Of a stretch of DNA of 64,000 nt, positions 34,459 to 46,500 are shown one piece after another (positions within the stretch are counted from its first letter, which is position 1; every line of letters begins with the position of its first letter). The notes beneath the pieces were generated by a model, which saw only the letters and a list, made by a program, of their open reading frames with translations, did not search any database and was not told where the DNA came from. The translations under genes were made by a program, and so were the position numbers. This stretch comes from Steromphala cineraria. Lineage: Eukaryota; Mollusca; Gastropoda; Trochida; Trochidae. The stretch is from contig OU744721.1 of the NCBI GenBank assembly GCA_916613615.1, positions 71,615,060-71,679,059 on the forward strand, in the 5' to 3' direction.

Positions 34459-37060
34459 CTTACCAACTTCTAAATGCCTCTTAAAGAAATGATTTACATG
34501 TTACAGTTATAACAAGACGCTGATGCAAATAAAAGTTTTCATCTTATCATCGGTTCGGTATACACAAAAGTTACAACAACATTTTGTAAGAGTGATAATA
34601 ACTGTGATTAACCAAAATACAGTGTATCGCTCATGCGTGTCGGTGAATTAAAAGTTATATTGGAAACAAGTTGCTCTTATAAAAAAATGTATATTCTAAT
34701 ATGTATTTTAATGGTATTTGCACATTCTACATCCAAACTTGATAACATTTGAAAGCAAGTTTTTGTTAAATTTATTTTTAGAGTTTGATTCACTGTGCCT
34801 CACTGATGACTGAAATTGCATATGAATGTTTGTTTATATTTATTTCATGTCATTTTGGCAGGTAATAAAGGCATTTAAAACATAATCTATGTCTCTTAAT
34901 TTACCTTTGTACCACCATTCCATACGTTTTACTTTACAGAACATTCTGGATTCGATCCAGTTACTTGATAGTATATCACCAAGACTTTCAGAGGAGGGTA
35001 CCTTCAAAGGTGTTTCTCTTTAATGAAAACTATATCTTAATTAACTTTCTAATGAGATTAAGGTGAGCCTTTAATTCAAACATTTATTTCAATTACATAA
35101 AGTTTGAAAAGAGAAAGATCTGTCCCTAGAAAAATTGTGATAGTTTAACGTTTGTCTGAAGGAGAACTCATTTCATTGATCCTTCTATCTAAAGAGATTA
35201 CATAATTGTCTGGTTTACATTGCTTGGATATTACTCTATCCTGCCCTGTATGTTCCCTTTTATCATCATCGAGGCAATTTGATTACATCAGTGGCCAGAT
35301 GATGAGGATTTAAGATGAAACATCTCTTCCGTCTGCAGGTTAGGCCGGGATCAGCTGTTATAAATGCATTAAAATGTGAATATACGTCAGTGATATTCAC
35401 ATATAAAGTCAATATGTACATTAAACTTTGTTTTATGGCTTATTCCTATTTTCCATAAGAAATCAATACATACAACATATGTCCCCCGTGGTTACCCCTC
35501 ACGCAGAGTAAGCCTGGATATATTCTGAAGGAGAGTAAAGGGTCTGCCCATAAATCAATTAACCTTAAATGCGTAGGATCAGGGTGCCTTAAGCCACGAA
35601 TTACGGTAATATGACTTGAGAGCTGAACTAAATGAAGCTTTCATGCCTACGAGACAGAGCTAAAAAGGAAACCCACGTCATAACTTTGTTCCACAGATGA
35701 ACTTCTACATAAATAGCATATAAAAGTTGAGTTTTAAGCGTTAAACCATTTTTGTAACTTGCGGCAAATTAACAGGGGTATTGAAGTTTGCTAAGTGTTC
35801 TAAGCATCAACAAATTTCCGCTATTTTTCAGGCAATAAGGTTGTTTTAATGCCAAACGAGCCGTTAAACGATGCATTTATCAAGACCGTTTTCGTAAAAG
35901 GTGTCTGCTAAATTTAGTCTAATACTGTCTTTATTACACCCAAGTTGAGTTTGTTTATCTAAGCGTAAGTTTTGAAAACTTGAATATACGATATAGTTAA
36001 CAGGGCGTTGTGTGACACTGGTTCGTGCATTAGTTGCACATGATATACTAAGTAAGCAGAATGTAGATACTTGAAGTTGAAGTAAATGCGGCATATTTAA
36101 AAGGGAAATCATACAATCAGTAAAACACATTTGAATTCTACACGCAGAGCAGAGGAGAAAACACAATACAGCATTATAATATTATCATTTTGAACATTTT
36201 GGAACCAGATTAAAGGAAAATATGGAGACCTCAATTCCTTTAAATTAATTTGGTTATTTCTTAGTTCACATCACCTCATATCACTAACATAAGCAAGCAG
36301 TTATCTTAAAAATGTAACTATAGAACCACTAGCAATATAAATTGTGCTCACTGGCATAAGGACACTATCTAATTAAAAGTTCAACCAAATATGAACCAAT
36401 ATCTGGATTGGTCTTATGCAATAACTGATGGCATTGTCATCAAAATTACAAATGTAGAACATGATATCACTTTGACTTAAATAATGATAATTTCCGTTTT
36501 ATAGTTTAAGAACTTGAAAAAAATTATGTTAAAAAATTAAAATTAATCCAAATTTAAAAAAACAAACAACATCACTACGATAAGCACATGATTAACGCAC
36601 TTATTATTGTAATGGAATAAAGGTTGATGATATCTCTGGAGAGAAATAGTATTAAAAGCAGAAAAACATTGGTTGATAAATGAGAGTAATTAAACTCGCG
36701 TTAATCTAGTGTGCTTAAGGAAATGAATTAAGCGATTGCTTAATCAAAGTAGATACTTGAGATTAGATGTCCAAATGCACGTTTTATCAACATCAATTCC
36801 ATTCAACATAATGTTCAATTTTCATCATAATTAAATTCACAAATAAATTCTTATAAACGTTAATGGATGAACAAACGAATACACTTGACAATAGAGCTGC
36901 AGAACCATTACTCTCGAGACTAGTAAAGCAGTGTTCTATTTATATGTGGTTAGTTCATGTGTGCTTTGGGCACCTTACAACAGCTACTCTATCAGACAGA
37001 CAGTAGTTGAAAGGAAAACTAGAAATTCTACCCTTCAATGAACTCGATTGTCGGACCAAC
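34459..37060. other. No gene recognised
   Basis: AT-rich. The 100-codon reverse ORF at 35864-36166 has no recognisable domain and no supporting splice signals. Confidence 0.45.
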
Positions 37061-37062
37061 AA

Positions 37063-37462
37063 TTAGCGATACAGCCAGTATCTATGCTGTGAGCGTGACG
37101 GAGCAAGGTTTAGACACGTGCGTGCTGTGTTGAAGAGTCCAGATTCCAGAAGGCCCCCTGTCCACGCAGTGCAGAAGCCAATTGATTCCCCACCTGCCTG
37201 CCTTCTCCCTGTCGATGGAGTATTGGCAACTTCGGTTTTGATTTCATTACTGTTTGTAAGTCCCTTTCGCCAACTCTTGTCACTCAGCGAGTTGCCAAAT
37301 CCCCACGGGATCCAAACATGTCGATGTGTTAACTTCAGGGCCCATGCAGGTTCTTTGGTTCGTGAAACGGTTAACTCGACGACAGCGTTAAAGAATGTCA
37401 CTGGAAGCATATATCTTTTATCTACCTCAGCGATAAATGCAGGAGCGATGTTCTTGGATTGA
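37063..37462. other. Less AT-rich patch with overlapping ORFs on both strands
   Basis: About 400 bp of more balanced base composition with CpGs. It is open on the minus strand for 115 codons (37410-37063) and on the plus strand for 114 codons (37118-37462). Neither product is recognised. It ends about 290 bp before a probable signal-peptide exon, so it could be a promoter-proximal region, an unidentified exon or an old repeat. Confidence 0.3.
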
Positions 37463-37747
37463 TGAACTCGATAACAATAATGTCAGTGAATATCAAGCGA
37501 TAACTTTTTGAGTTCTATCTTGAAGACCAGCGTTCTTATAACGTAGGTACCCCTTACAAGTCTTAACGCTGTCACACGAAATACGTATACGGATCGAACA
37601 CCTGTCTCAGGATACATCTAAGGACCGTGCTGATGAAAAGAGGAATTGTACACTACACGGTATAAAGTTGGAAATATGAAGTATTAACTTATACGAGCTG
37701 TGATCAGTTGGAGTGATAACTAAATGTCAACGCTTTTACCAGGAACC

Positions 37748-37799
37748 ATGAAGCACGCTTGTTTTCAGCTGTTTGTGTGGATTTGTCTTTCTGTGATAG
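37748..37799 (+). CDS. Probable signal-peptide first exon of an unidentified gene
   Basis: An ATG in good context (GAACCATGA) opens MKHACFQLFVWICLSVI, a short basic start and hydrophobic core as in a secretory signal peptide. The exon ends in phase 1 at a strong donor, ATAG|GTAAGT. Signal-peptide exons ending in phase 1 are common in metazoan secreted and receptor genes. An in-frame ATG at 37724 (MSTLLPGT) just after a TAA would add eight residues. No second exon was recognised between 37.8 and 64 kb, so either a very large intron follows or this is a chance arrangement. Confidence 0.4.
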
Positions 37800-39017
37800 G
37801 TAAGTCTTTAGCTATTCCTCAAACTCTACACCCAGCAGGAGGACATGCTCACTTTAACGTGATTCGGCATAATCTGCCACGAACACAAACACACAATCAA
37901 AACATGTATATTTTTTTCAGGATAATCTTTATATTACTATATTGCATTGGTTGTTGATGCTTGTGCCACGGCTATACGATGCCTTGGAAGGTATAGGACA
38001 AGTACTCTTGTTGTCAAATAATCGTTGTGAAAGAATAATCGCTATAGAGGACATGTACACAATGTAGGAAACATGAGGTCTTATATGTTTGATATATCGA
38101 CACAACTGCATATACAATGACGTATACATGAAGTCATATTCTTCATATTCTCTGAAATGGTTAATCTATTGTTTACTGATTCATTGTTGATATTAAGCCA
38201 TTTGGTGTCTATAGAGTTGTTTATATCAAACCTGTAATGAATCCAGATTTCAAGAAAAAACTAAGAACATTTCTTGAAATGTGATATCCGCAACCATTTC
38301 ACGAATAATATATTAACAACTAATATAGTTACATATTTGATATGCGGATTATGCTGTGATGAAGTAAGCTGTTTATTCTTAAAGAAAGTACAGGCTTACG
38401 TGTTACTCAATTCTGTTAAAGCTGTAAGGAAATCAATACCTCTGGTCCTTACTTAAGATGCTGTCAAAAGGTAAGTGAGTTAAGAACAATTTCCCCCTGA
38501 CAATGATGTAGTTGAAGTTCACCTGAACAATCTCTAACAGAGAAAGCGAGTTTTTATCATGGATTGCGTATTGATTGATACAATGCCACTTGGTTCCTTT
38601 CACTCAATAAAAGCCTTGCCATAATTGCCTATTATCTTAAATTCATCTCCTAACTTGCCTGCTTAGTAAATAGACAAATACCGTAAGTATCAACATTGAC
38701 ATCATTGCTTATTAACAACTTGATCATAAAACTGTTATTGTTCGTAATGACAATGTTTGTCGATACAATCATACAATACATTCTTACCACATTTAGACAT
38801 CTTGAAATTATTTGATATAGTAACATATATCTCAAATGCTCTTTAATTAAAGTTAAAATATAATCAATGATTATAGGAATAAAGGACAACACTGGACTCT
38901 TAATTGTTTTACGTCATGCCTATTACGTTGATGTATGAAACAAAGTTAACGTTGTGCCTCTTTAAACATCCTTCTTGTATCCACGAGGATTATATATGTG
39001 TGACGTTATTAGAGGAT
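37800..39017. other. Possible intron, no exon recognised
   Basis: Only short ORFs without motifs; no repeat family identified. Confidence 0.45.
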
Positions 39018-39147
39018 ATTTGTGTTTTCTTGACAAATACCATGTTTATCTCATCGAGTGAGGAAGAAAGTTTATATTAAAGAAAATATGTAACTTTTCT
39101 GCCTCACGAGATGAGATAAACATGGTATTTGTCAAGAAAACACAAAT
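39018..39147. repeat. Foldback hairpin with 46-bp arms
   Basis: Arms 39018-39063 and 39102-39147 (ATTTGTGTTTTCTTGACAAA ... GTGAGG) are inverted copies differing at about two positions, around a 38-base loop. Followed by a tail rich in TGACGTCA words. Confidence 0.92.
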
Positions 39148-39239
39148 TTTCTATTTATTTTATGATTTAATCGTTGTTTTTCTAACAAAATTGAAGTGCA
39201 TTTACGCTGAGTCGGCTTCAAAGAGAGCCCGTCGCCAAA

Positions 39240-39370
39240 GCAACAACATGACGTCATGAGCGTGTCATTACGTCAGAGCATTGTTCGATGACGTCAGGTC
39301 ATTGTTGTTATCAGTCACTAGTGACTGATAACACGTTCCATTGTTATTGTCACTAGTGACTGATAACACA
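39240..39370. promoter_or_regulatory. Cluster of CRE words and a 28-bp perfect palindrome
   Basis: ATGACGTCAT near 39249, TTACGTCA near 39268 and ATGACGTCA near 39290 are followed by a perfect 28-bp palindrome at 39306-39333 (half site TGTTATCAGTCACT). A second partial copy (GTCACTAGTGACTGATAACA) begins at 39349. It is the tail of the 39018 foldback; regulatory activity is inferred only from the words. Confidence 0.45.
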
Positions 39371-41942
39371 GTTTACTGTCATTGATAGATCTCGGTATTT
39401 CACCGCCAATCATATAATAAGTAAAATTTACATCCCCTTAGTGAAGACATTTCCGATGATAAAGTGAAACACGTTTGAAATAATAGACTGTGGGTCTATT
39501 CATGCTTTTTAAAACCTAAGATCAGCGTGATGTCTTGGTTTATTTAACTCACACGAAATCTACTGATTTGGTATCTTTATTTAACATGTCCGTTTGAAAT
39601 AATACCGTTGATGGAATATCGCGTACCTCTCGAATTAGTTATAGGTCGTGAGGAATAAGGTCCTTTGAGATAAACAAAATATAAATAGGGTTTCAAGATA
39701 ATTAGGATTCTGTTCTCTGCGTGGTTGTTTTGTGTTTCCTTCTTAACTATGATGTACGCAATTGTTCCAAAACAAAACAATGAAGGATATTATGATTTAA
39801 AGAACTCCTTTGTTAAATGTAACCCTAATCAGAGTACCAACCTACTGTTTGTATGAGTGGCAATGACATGAGCGCTCTTGATATGTGTGTGTATGTTACT
39901 TAAAGGGTCAAATTTCCTTGACTAGATTAAGCAAGTATAATGTCAACAAATGCAGAAATGTTTTTTTTATTGCAATGTTATTACTAAATTACAACAACTG
40001 TAATGTTTTCATCCCTTCAAATACCACATTTCACATTTAAATGATACGACGATGACGTCAGACGGAGATGAAGTAAGATTGTAAATATATCAAACCATTA
40101 CAAAAAAACTTTGATAAGCCTGTGAAATTATTCTCAATGGTGTGAACAACCACATAAACTTGCTAAAGTATGTGGCATACAAAATTTCATATCTTAATCC
40201 TTTTTTTGGTGGATTTTAAGTTTTTCTTATGATGACGTATATACAAAATCTTGACAATGTTTTAACCAATAGACTTCAAAGACATACGGAGCAAGGTATA
40301 TATTTTTAGTTTATGTGAGCAGCCTCTCTGTATGTCCATATCCTGTTAACTCGAGTAATCCATGAGTGAAGACTCGAGCCATCAACGCATCCGAAAGAAG
40401 TAAGAACTCCCAGACGTGCTGGAGATGTAAATTTATCAAATATCTTTGAAGGAAAGGTTTGTATGCTCTTTAGGGATTTGAAAACATAATCTTCTGGTCC
40501 GTCTAGGGAAGTCTTCCAGCTCTCTTGACTGATCAGTGAATGTGATGAATTTTACATTTAAACCATACAAATTATTGACTGTTACCTTTCCAAGATAAAC
40601 TTGACTAATGAAATTGTTTTTTTAAAGAACAGGTTTTCAAACATGCTTATCTTGTCTTCATCAATGGAATGTCAGGGACATTAGATGTGAATAGATAGCA
40701 AGAAATCCGTTTTCAAAGTGAGAAATCCCATTATGTCCCAAAGTATTTTTCTTGAAGGAAATTAAGAAGGCCTGAATATAAAGGAAGCCGAATCTTGATA
40801 CCTTGTAACAAAAATTTTCTTGCGTCATTCATTATGCTGTTAAGAGGCTTTTGTCATAAAGTTTGACTTGTGGAATAATAGGATGGAACACGAGGACAAA
40901 ATGGAGGTACAGCGCGGTTGAGACAACGTGTTTTCTTCAATATGAAGAGAAGAGACAACACGACATTTAGAATTCGTCGCGAAATAAACACTTGGGGAGT
41001 CTCTAACTTAGATTGGAGCATTAAACGATAAACAATATACGCAACTCAAGGGTTATTCATTTAGATTATTTCATTGGGGCTTTCAATTTGTGTGAAATGA
41101 AAAAGAAATTGAGCAGGTGAACAAAGAACGTATGAAAAAAACAATGGTGTATTTTCGTTTTCTAAATTCTTAAAAAAATGAGGAAGAACTTCTGGAAATT
41201 GGTCAGAAATGACGTTTTGTCATGAAAGTTTAAATCTATAGCATTTAAATGTTTTACATACATTTTCATCTCTGTTTTCATATGTCACGCAAACTTTCAT
41301 TATAAACGACATCTAGCCATAATGATTCTTCAAAGGAATCACACGGAATTTGATGAATGCTAATGTAAGCACTGTACAGTTACTATTCCTGTGTTTCCTT
41401 TCTAGATAATTTCATTTCTTAAGAGCACTTTCCCTGACATGGATCAAACAGAAACACCTAAATCTGATTAGTTAACGACCACGTTGGATTCAGTTCACTG
41501 TACTAGTGTTTCCTAAGGTTTATTTCTTTCCAGTCGAGGGTATCATTTCCAAGTTTTTATAGAAGTAACAACTATTATATCTGACTTTACTGGTTAATAG
41601 TACATTGATTTTAGCCGTATACAGTTCATATACATTATTTAAAACAGAATGACGTTCAATTTCCCTCTCTTAAAACATTGCATCCCTTAAAAACTATAAT
41701 TCCTTCTCGCCATATGGTAATATATAGGCATAATCTCAATAACATCATTTAGAGGTCAATAAGAAATTGATTCCTTGAAAATACATTTAAATCGAGATGA
41801 ACATCAGTAATAAACGTGATTATATTATCATGAAATATATTTGTAATTTATTTTTGAAAGTCTAGATTTGGTTTTCATTTATTGTTAAGTCCAACAGGAC
41901 AAACTTTCTTGAAATCGTTATGTACAGTTAAGGCATAATATA

Positions 41943-43552
41943 CATAGAGAAAAAAGTTAAGCACCCCCAATGTTTTTATAGAGTGGTAGGATTCATGCTC
42001 ACATCGCGTTAATGTGATAGGTATGATTTGGAAGATTGACGTATTCAGTGATTGAACAGTTAGTTGAGGACACACAAACGTTAGAGACGATGGATTTTGA
42101 TTTTTTTTTATTGCTATTAGGCCAAAACAAGGAACATGGTAATTTTCATAAGAATAAAACCAGGTTTGAACTATGGAGCTGACAAAACTATTGGTAAACA
42201 TAAGATGATGTCCTTTGTCAACAAGGTCACTGTGAATGTTCTTAATGATTTAAAGTCAATAACGAGTACATCCTCCACGCGCCCGGATGACAGTGTCAAT
42301 TCTCCGACCCATACCCCTTACAAGACGTTGAAATTGAATCATGGGTACTCGCTGCCATTCTTCATGCAGTGCTGCCTCCAATTGCCTCAAGTTCTGTACA
42401 GGGGGATCTCGTACTTGAACACGGCGACCAATGATGTCCCAAACATGCTCGATTGGGTTGAGATCAGGACTCATGGCGGGCCACTCGCACCTTTCAACAG
42501 CACTTTGATTGATGAAGTTGTTCACGGCGTTGGAACGATGAGGCCTGGCATTGTCGTCCATGAACACAGGCCTCGAGGCAATATTGTGGATGTCAAAATG
42601 AGACACAACAACAGGCTGAAGCACCTCCTGGATGTATCGTTGTCCTGTCAGATTTCCCTGCATTGTCAAGAGGTCGAACTTGCAGTCGTGTGAAAAGCAT
42701 CCCCAAACCATCACTGAGCCTCCACCAAATGGAACATTGGGGAAGATGTGCTTGGCACTGTAGGCTGTATTTTTACGCCTCCAAACACGTACTCGGCCAT
42801 CTTTGGAATGAAGCAGGAAGCGACTTTCATCGGACCAATGAATCCTCCTCCAGTTCCGCAGATTCCAGTCCCTTCTCGCTTGGCACCACATCAATCGCCG
42901 TCGTTTATGGTTATCAGTCAATAGGGGACGCCTGATTACCCTTCGGGAAGCAATACCTGCAGTTTTCAGTCGATTCTTAACAGTTTTGGTACTGAATCGA
43001 CGATTAGGTAACCAATGGTGCTTCGGGGTTGTACTCGATGCAAATGGATAGCGTCTCACAAGCCGTATAAGTGCCCTGTCTTCACGTCGAGATGTTTCAG
43101 GAGGACGTCCAGAGCGTGGAAAGTCTTTGACTTCATCAGTCTGTTCATGTTTTCGGACTAATCTGCTTATTACTGTGTAATGGTATCCAGTTTGCCTTCC
43201 AATAGCCTTGAAAGACATCCCTGCTGCACGAAGGCCGATAATCTGCCATCGTTGAGCTTCTGATATTCTCATGCGTGCCATTGTGGAAAGAAATGATCAA
43301 CCATCCATCCAAGGACTACCCTTTAAATACTAAAATCATCCGGCGTGATCATACTGGAAATTGGAAAAATCAGGGGTCTCCAGTTTCACGTGCATAGTGC
43401 GCTTCAAAGAGATGCTCCGTTTTCGCGAACATTCAGTCTACATACTGCCAAGACAATGATCTTGCATATGGAGACAAAGCTTTATTTTAGAATTGTAATA
43501 AATCGAAATTATATGTATTATATTTTGGGGGTGCTTAACTTTTTTCTCTATG
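41943..43552 (-). mobile_element. Intact Tc1/mariner element, 1610 bp
   Basis: Terminal inverted repeats CATAGAGAAAAAAGTTAAGC... (about 28 bp, identical at both ends) lie between TA dinucleotides at 41941-41942 and 43553-43554, the expected TA target duplication. It carries one uninterrupted transposase ORF on the minus strand. It sits in unit 1 of array 2 and is absent from units 2-4, so it inserted after the duplications. Identical ends and an open frame point to a young, perhaps still competent copy. Confidence 0.96.
42256..43281 (-). CDS. Tc1-family DD34E transposase, full length
   Basis: 341 residues, usual for Tc1 transposases (about 340). It cuts and pastes the element at TA sites in the nucleus. 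An N-terminal helix-turn-helix spans about residues 5-45 (AQRWQIIGLRAAGMSFKAIG). A GRPR-like linker (RSGRPPE) is at 57-62, and a second helix-turn-helix lies at about 90-120 followed by basic HKRRR as a possible nuclear signal. The catalytic core has D151 in HWSDESRF, GGSVMVWG at 187-194, D243 in MDDNARPH and E278 in SPDLNPIEHVWD, with 34 residues between D243 and E278 (DD34E). No stop, frameshift or missing catalytic residue. The start at 43281 is the first ATG, ahead of the DNA-binding domain. Confidence 0.97.
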   Translation of the reverse strand: MARMRISEAQRWQIIGLRAAGMSFKAIGRQTGYHYTVISRLVRKHEQTDEVKDFPRSGRPPETSRREDRALIRLVRRYPFASSTTPKHHWLPNRRFSTKTVKNRLKTAGIASRRVIRRPLLTDNHKRRRLMWCQARRDWNLRNWRRIHWSDESRFLLHSKDGRVRVWRRKNTAYSAKHIFPNVPFGGGSVMVWGCFSHDCKFDLLTMQGNLTGQRYIQEVLQPVVVSHFDIHNIASRPVFMDDNARPHRSNAVNNFINQSAVERCEWPAMSPDLNPIEHVWDIIGRRVQVRDPPVQNLRQLEAALHEEWQRVPMIQFQRLVRGMGRRIDTVIRARGGCTRY

Positions 43553-46500
43553 TATATATACGAGGAAGTCATTTTGATTCACGAGTTGATTTTCTTGCAC
43601 CAACACAACCAATATACCATCAGAAACCTAGCGTATTCCCCTGCTGAAAATTTATATAACAACAGTACATGAACATGTTGTGACATCAATTCACATAGGA
43701 GTAGTTAACTGTTCGCTTGAATGTTAGAAAATGACTTTCCATGAGAATAATTATATGATCTAATCTTCCAGCTTTTAACAAAATGATGATATTTTGATAG
43801 AAATAGAGCCGTATGAAGCTTCATTTCATCTTATAAAAGATATTTCTTTCTGCTTTTAGGAAGAACATGTTGCGGTTTGACATTTTTACGCGATCAGGGA
43901 ATTTGAAGTAATAGACAAAGTCTTGAAATGATGAATACTGCCATTCAGATTTGAAATACGCTAAAACATTGACAATACAGCAATGATATGTTAAAAGTGG
44001 TAGTCCAAGAACAAGAAGTTTTCATCTTCTTTATTACAATGTATTTTTACATTTTAAAATTATTTAATTTTAGATGTGTTAAGATAAAGAAGACGTAGAT
44101 AAAATGTGGAACATGATATGTGAAGGTTAAACGGATCAGTCAAACGAAATGTCTTTTTAAAAAATTTCTGCTGAAATTTATATCAATGATCTTACACTAT
44201 AAACCAATGAAAGTAAATTTTGATCTTACGATTCTTAGATATATGTTTTGTATGTTGTCACCTTGCATCAAACTGTTTCACATGCATTTACATTATTATT
44301 AAAAAAAGGCTTAAACGGAAGCTTTGTATGATATTGCAGGTATTGAGTGTTAAAATAATGCTATTTTTCACGGACAGTAAAGAGGATATAATCATGTAAT
44401 CAATTGAAAACATGCACACATTCTCATGGAAAGTTATATTTGCCTTATTGATTAAAGTGTACATGTCTAACTATGCATGGTATACAATTGAGCATATTTT
44501 TGTAGTTTCATCACAGATAAATAGACCCTGAATTCATAGATTTGTCTGTGAGGCCGAAAAAACGAGCAATCTTAACATCATTCAAGCATATATTGTGAAA
44601 TTCACTTATATGAACTTTTGAATGCTTAGATAGCTTTTATTAGAAAATCTTACAGCACAATCGTCAGAGATGGGAGTGTTTAAGCAATTTCTAATACAAG
44701 CAGGTGCTGTTGTTATCTCAGGTTATCTTACACAATCTGCACTATCGCTAAGTTTGTTGTCGTACAAAGTTTTTAGAAATAAATAACAATAACACCTATT
44801 CAAAGCAGCGTATGACTTTAAGTGCATATCCATATTTCATCAAGAATGAATAAAACATAAACCTGGGCATTTTGAGGTGAACACAAGTAATTACCTTAAA
44901 TGAGTGTAATTTGCTTGTGACACCTGTTCCATGGCAGTTTCATTCAGTAATGTGTTTTAGTAATTTGCACGATGAACTGTTCTAAAATGTTAAGCAATTC
45001 TCCTATCCTCTTGTACTCTTGTATAAGAATGTTACAACAGGTCACTGTGATCTATGTCACGATGACAAACTGTAAAGTACCTGAGACAGATTGATCCTGT
45101 AAACCTGTAATCCTGCATCATCAGAACATGTCTATAATCGATGTGAAATGATAAGGTCATTTTTAGAAACAAGAGTTAAAGAAAGATCTATTTCATGTTT
45201 TTGAAAATCAACAAGAAATGGTACATCTAGCTATCAGATAATGTTTTCAATTTCTCGAGGCTTTATTTCTTATACTTAGTTTTAATGGTAGGTTGTGAGG
45301 GCCGACCCAATACTAGTTAATAATTAAGTAAAGCGACTTTTTACTTGGAAGCTTAGTTTAACAAAAACTTTAATGGTTGAACCGAAATTTTAATATAACC
45401 CATAACATATACCATATAACTAACACCAATTAAACAATAGTCTGCTTTACAATTAGAAGTAAAATCTTGAAGAAGTCTTAAAGTTGAAAAGTGATGTGTA
45501 TGTGTTTGTTATTCCCTTAGTAATGCATGATTCCACATGTTTCACTCGATAAAGTTGATAGTTCCTCCAAAACGTCTTTATGCTACCAGTATGGAAGTTA
45601 TTATTCAATTTCCCTTCCCTTATTATTTAACTTTTACTTCTAAAAAAGTACTTGTTATGTACATTGCTTAAATGGCGATACATACTGAAACAGAAAAAAA
45701 GGATTCAATCCAATCAATGCATATGTTAAACTAAATGAGGTGCAACCATAAATGTTTATTTGTTGTCAGTGATAGCTGAATGCTACGCACAAAACTATCT
45801 TTTGCTGACTTTGTCATTGTTATCGGTATTGTAACATTCAAACGAGGAGTCAATATTCCACTTGTTCACTTCAGCTCAGAGGCATTAATAATGATGTCCT
45901 TGAAATATATTTTTACTTTGACCTGGTATTTAGCCGTCCTTTGATAATACCTCTTTCTGAAACAGCAAATTAATTTCAACCTGCCATGCAGTTAATGAGC
46001 ACGACAAAATTTTATGATTGCTAATCTGGCATCACATACTTATTTTTTATCTTCTCTGAAATGCTCTGAGGGGTATTATCGTGCGTGTACAATTTTCCCT
46101 CAAAAGTATGAAGGTTCATTAATGCAATGTTAAAGTAATATCCATGTGATGAGATGAGATGATATCCATTTTGAATCATTCATGTTTCATGATCATTTCA
46201 GAATTCAATAGTTTCCAAGCGAAGAAACAATATTAGGGGCTCGTCGATAGCAGTAACTTTTGTAAAAATGTCTTATTTGGTATTTGCAAATGTTAGTTGA
46301 CATTTGTAGCTTATTATTCGTTATAAGAAACATACAGGTAGTAAAATGCATTGTAAAATTTATTTGAAAAATTAAAAAGGTGATCAAAATTTTTAAAAAT
46401 GAATAATTAAGCAATAATTGAATAATCTTTGCATTGCATTCTTTGCTATGAATTTCCTTGGAACCTTTTAATGATCCTTAAGATAAATCATCATTGTAAT

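Noticed and set aside
42136..42935. Plus-strand ORFs of 185 and 90 codons
   Set aside because: Antisense shadows of the Tc1 transposase gene.
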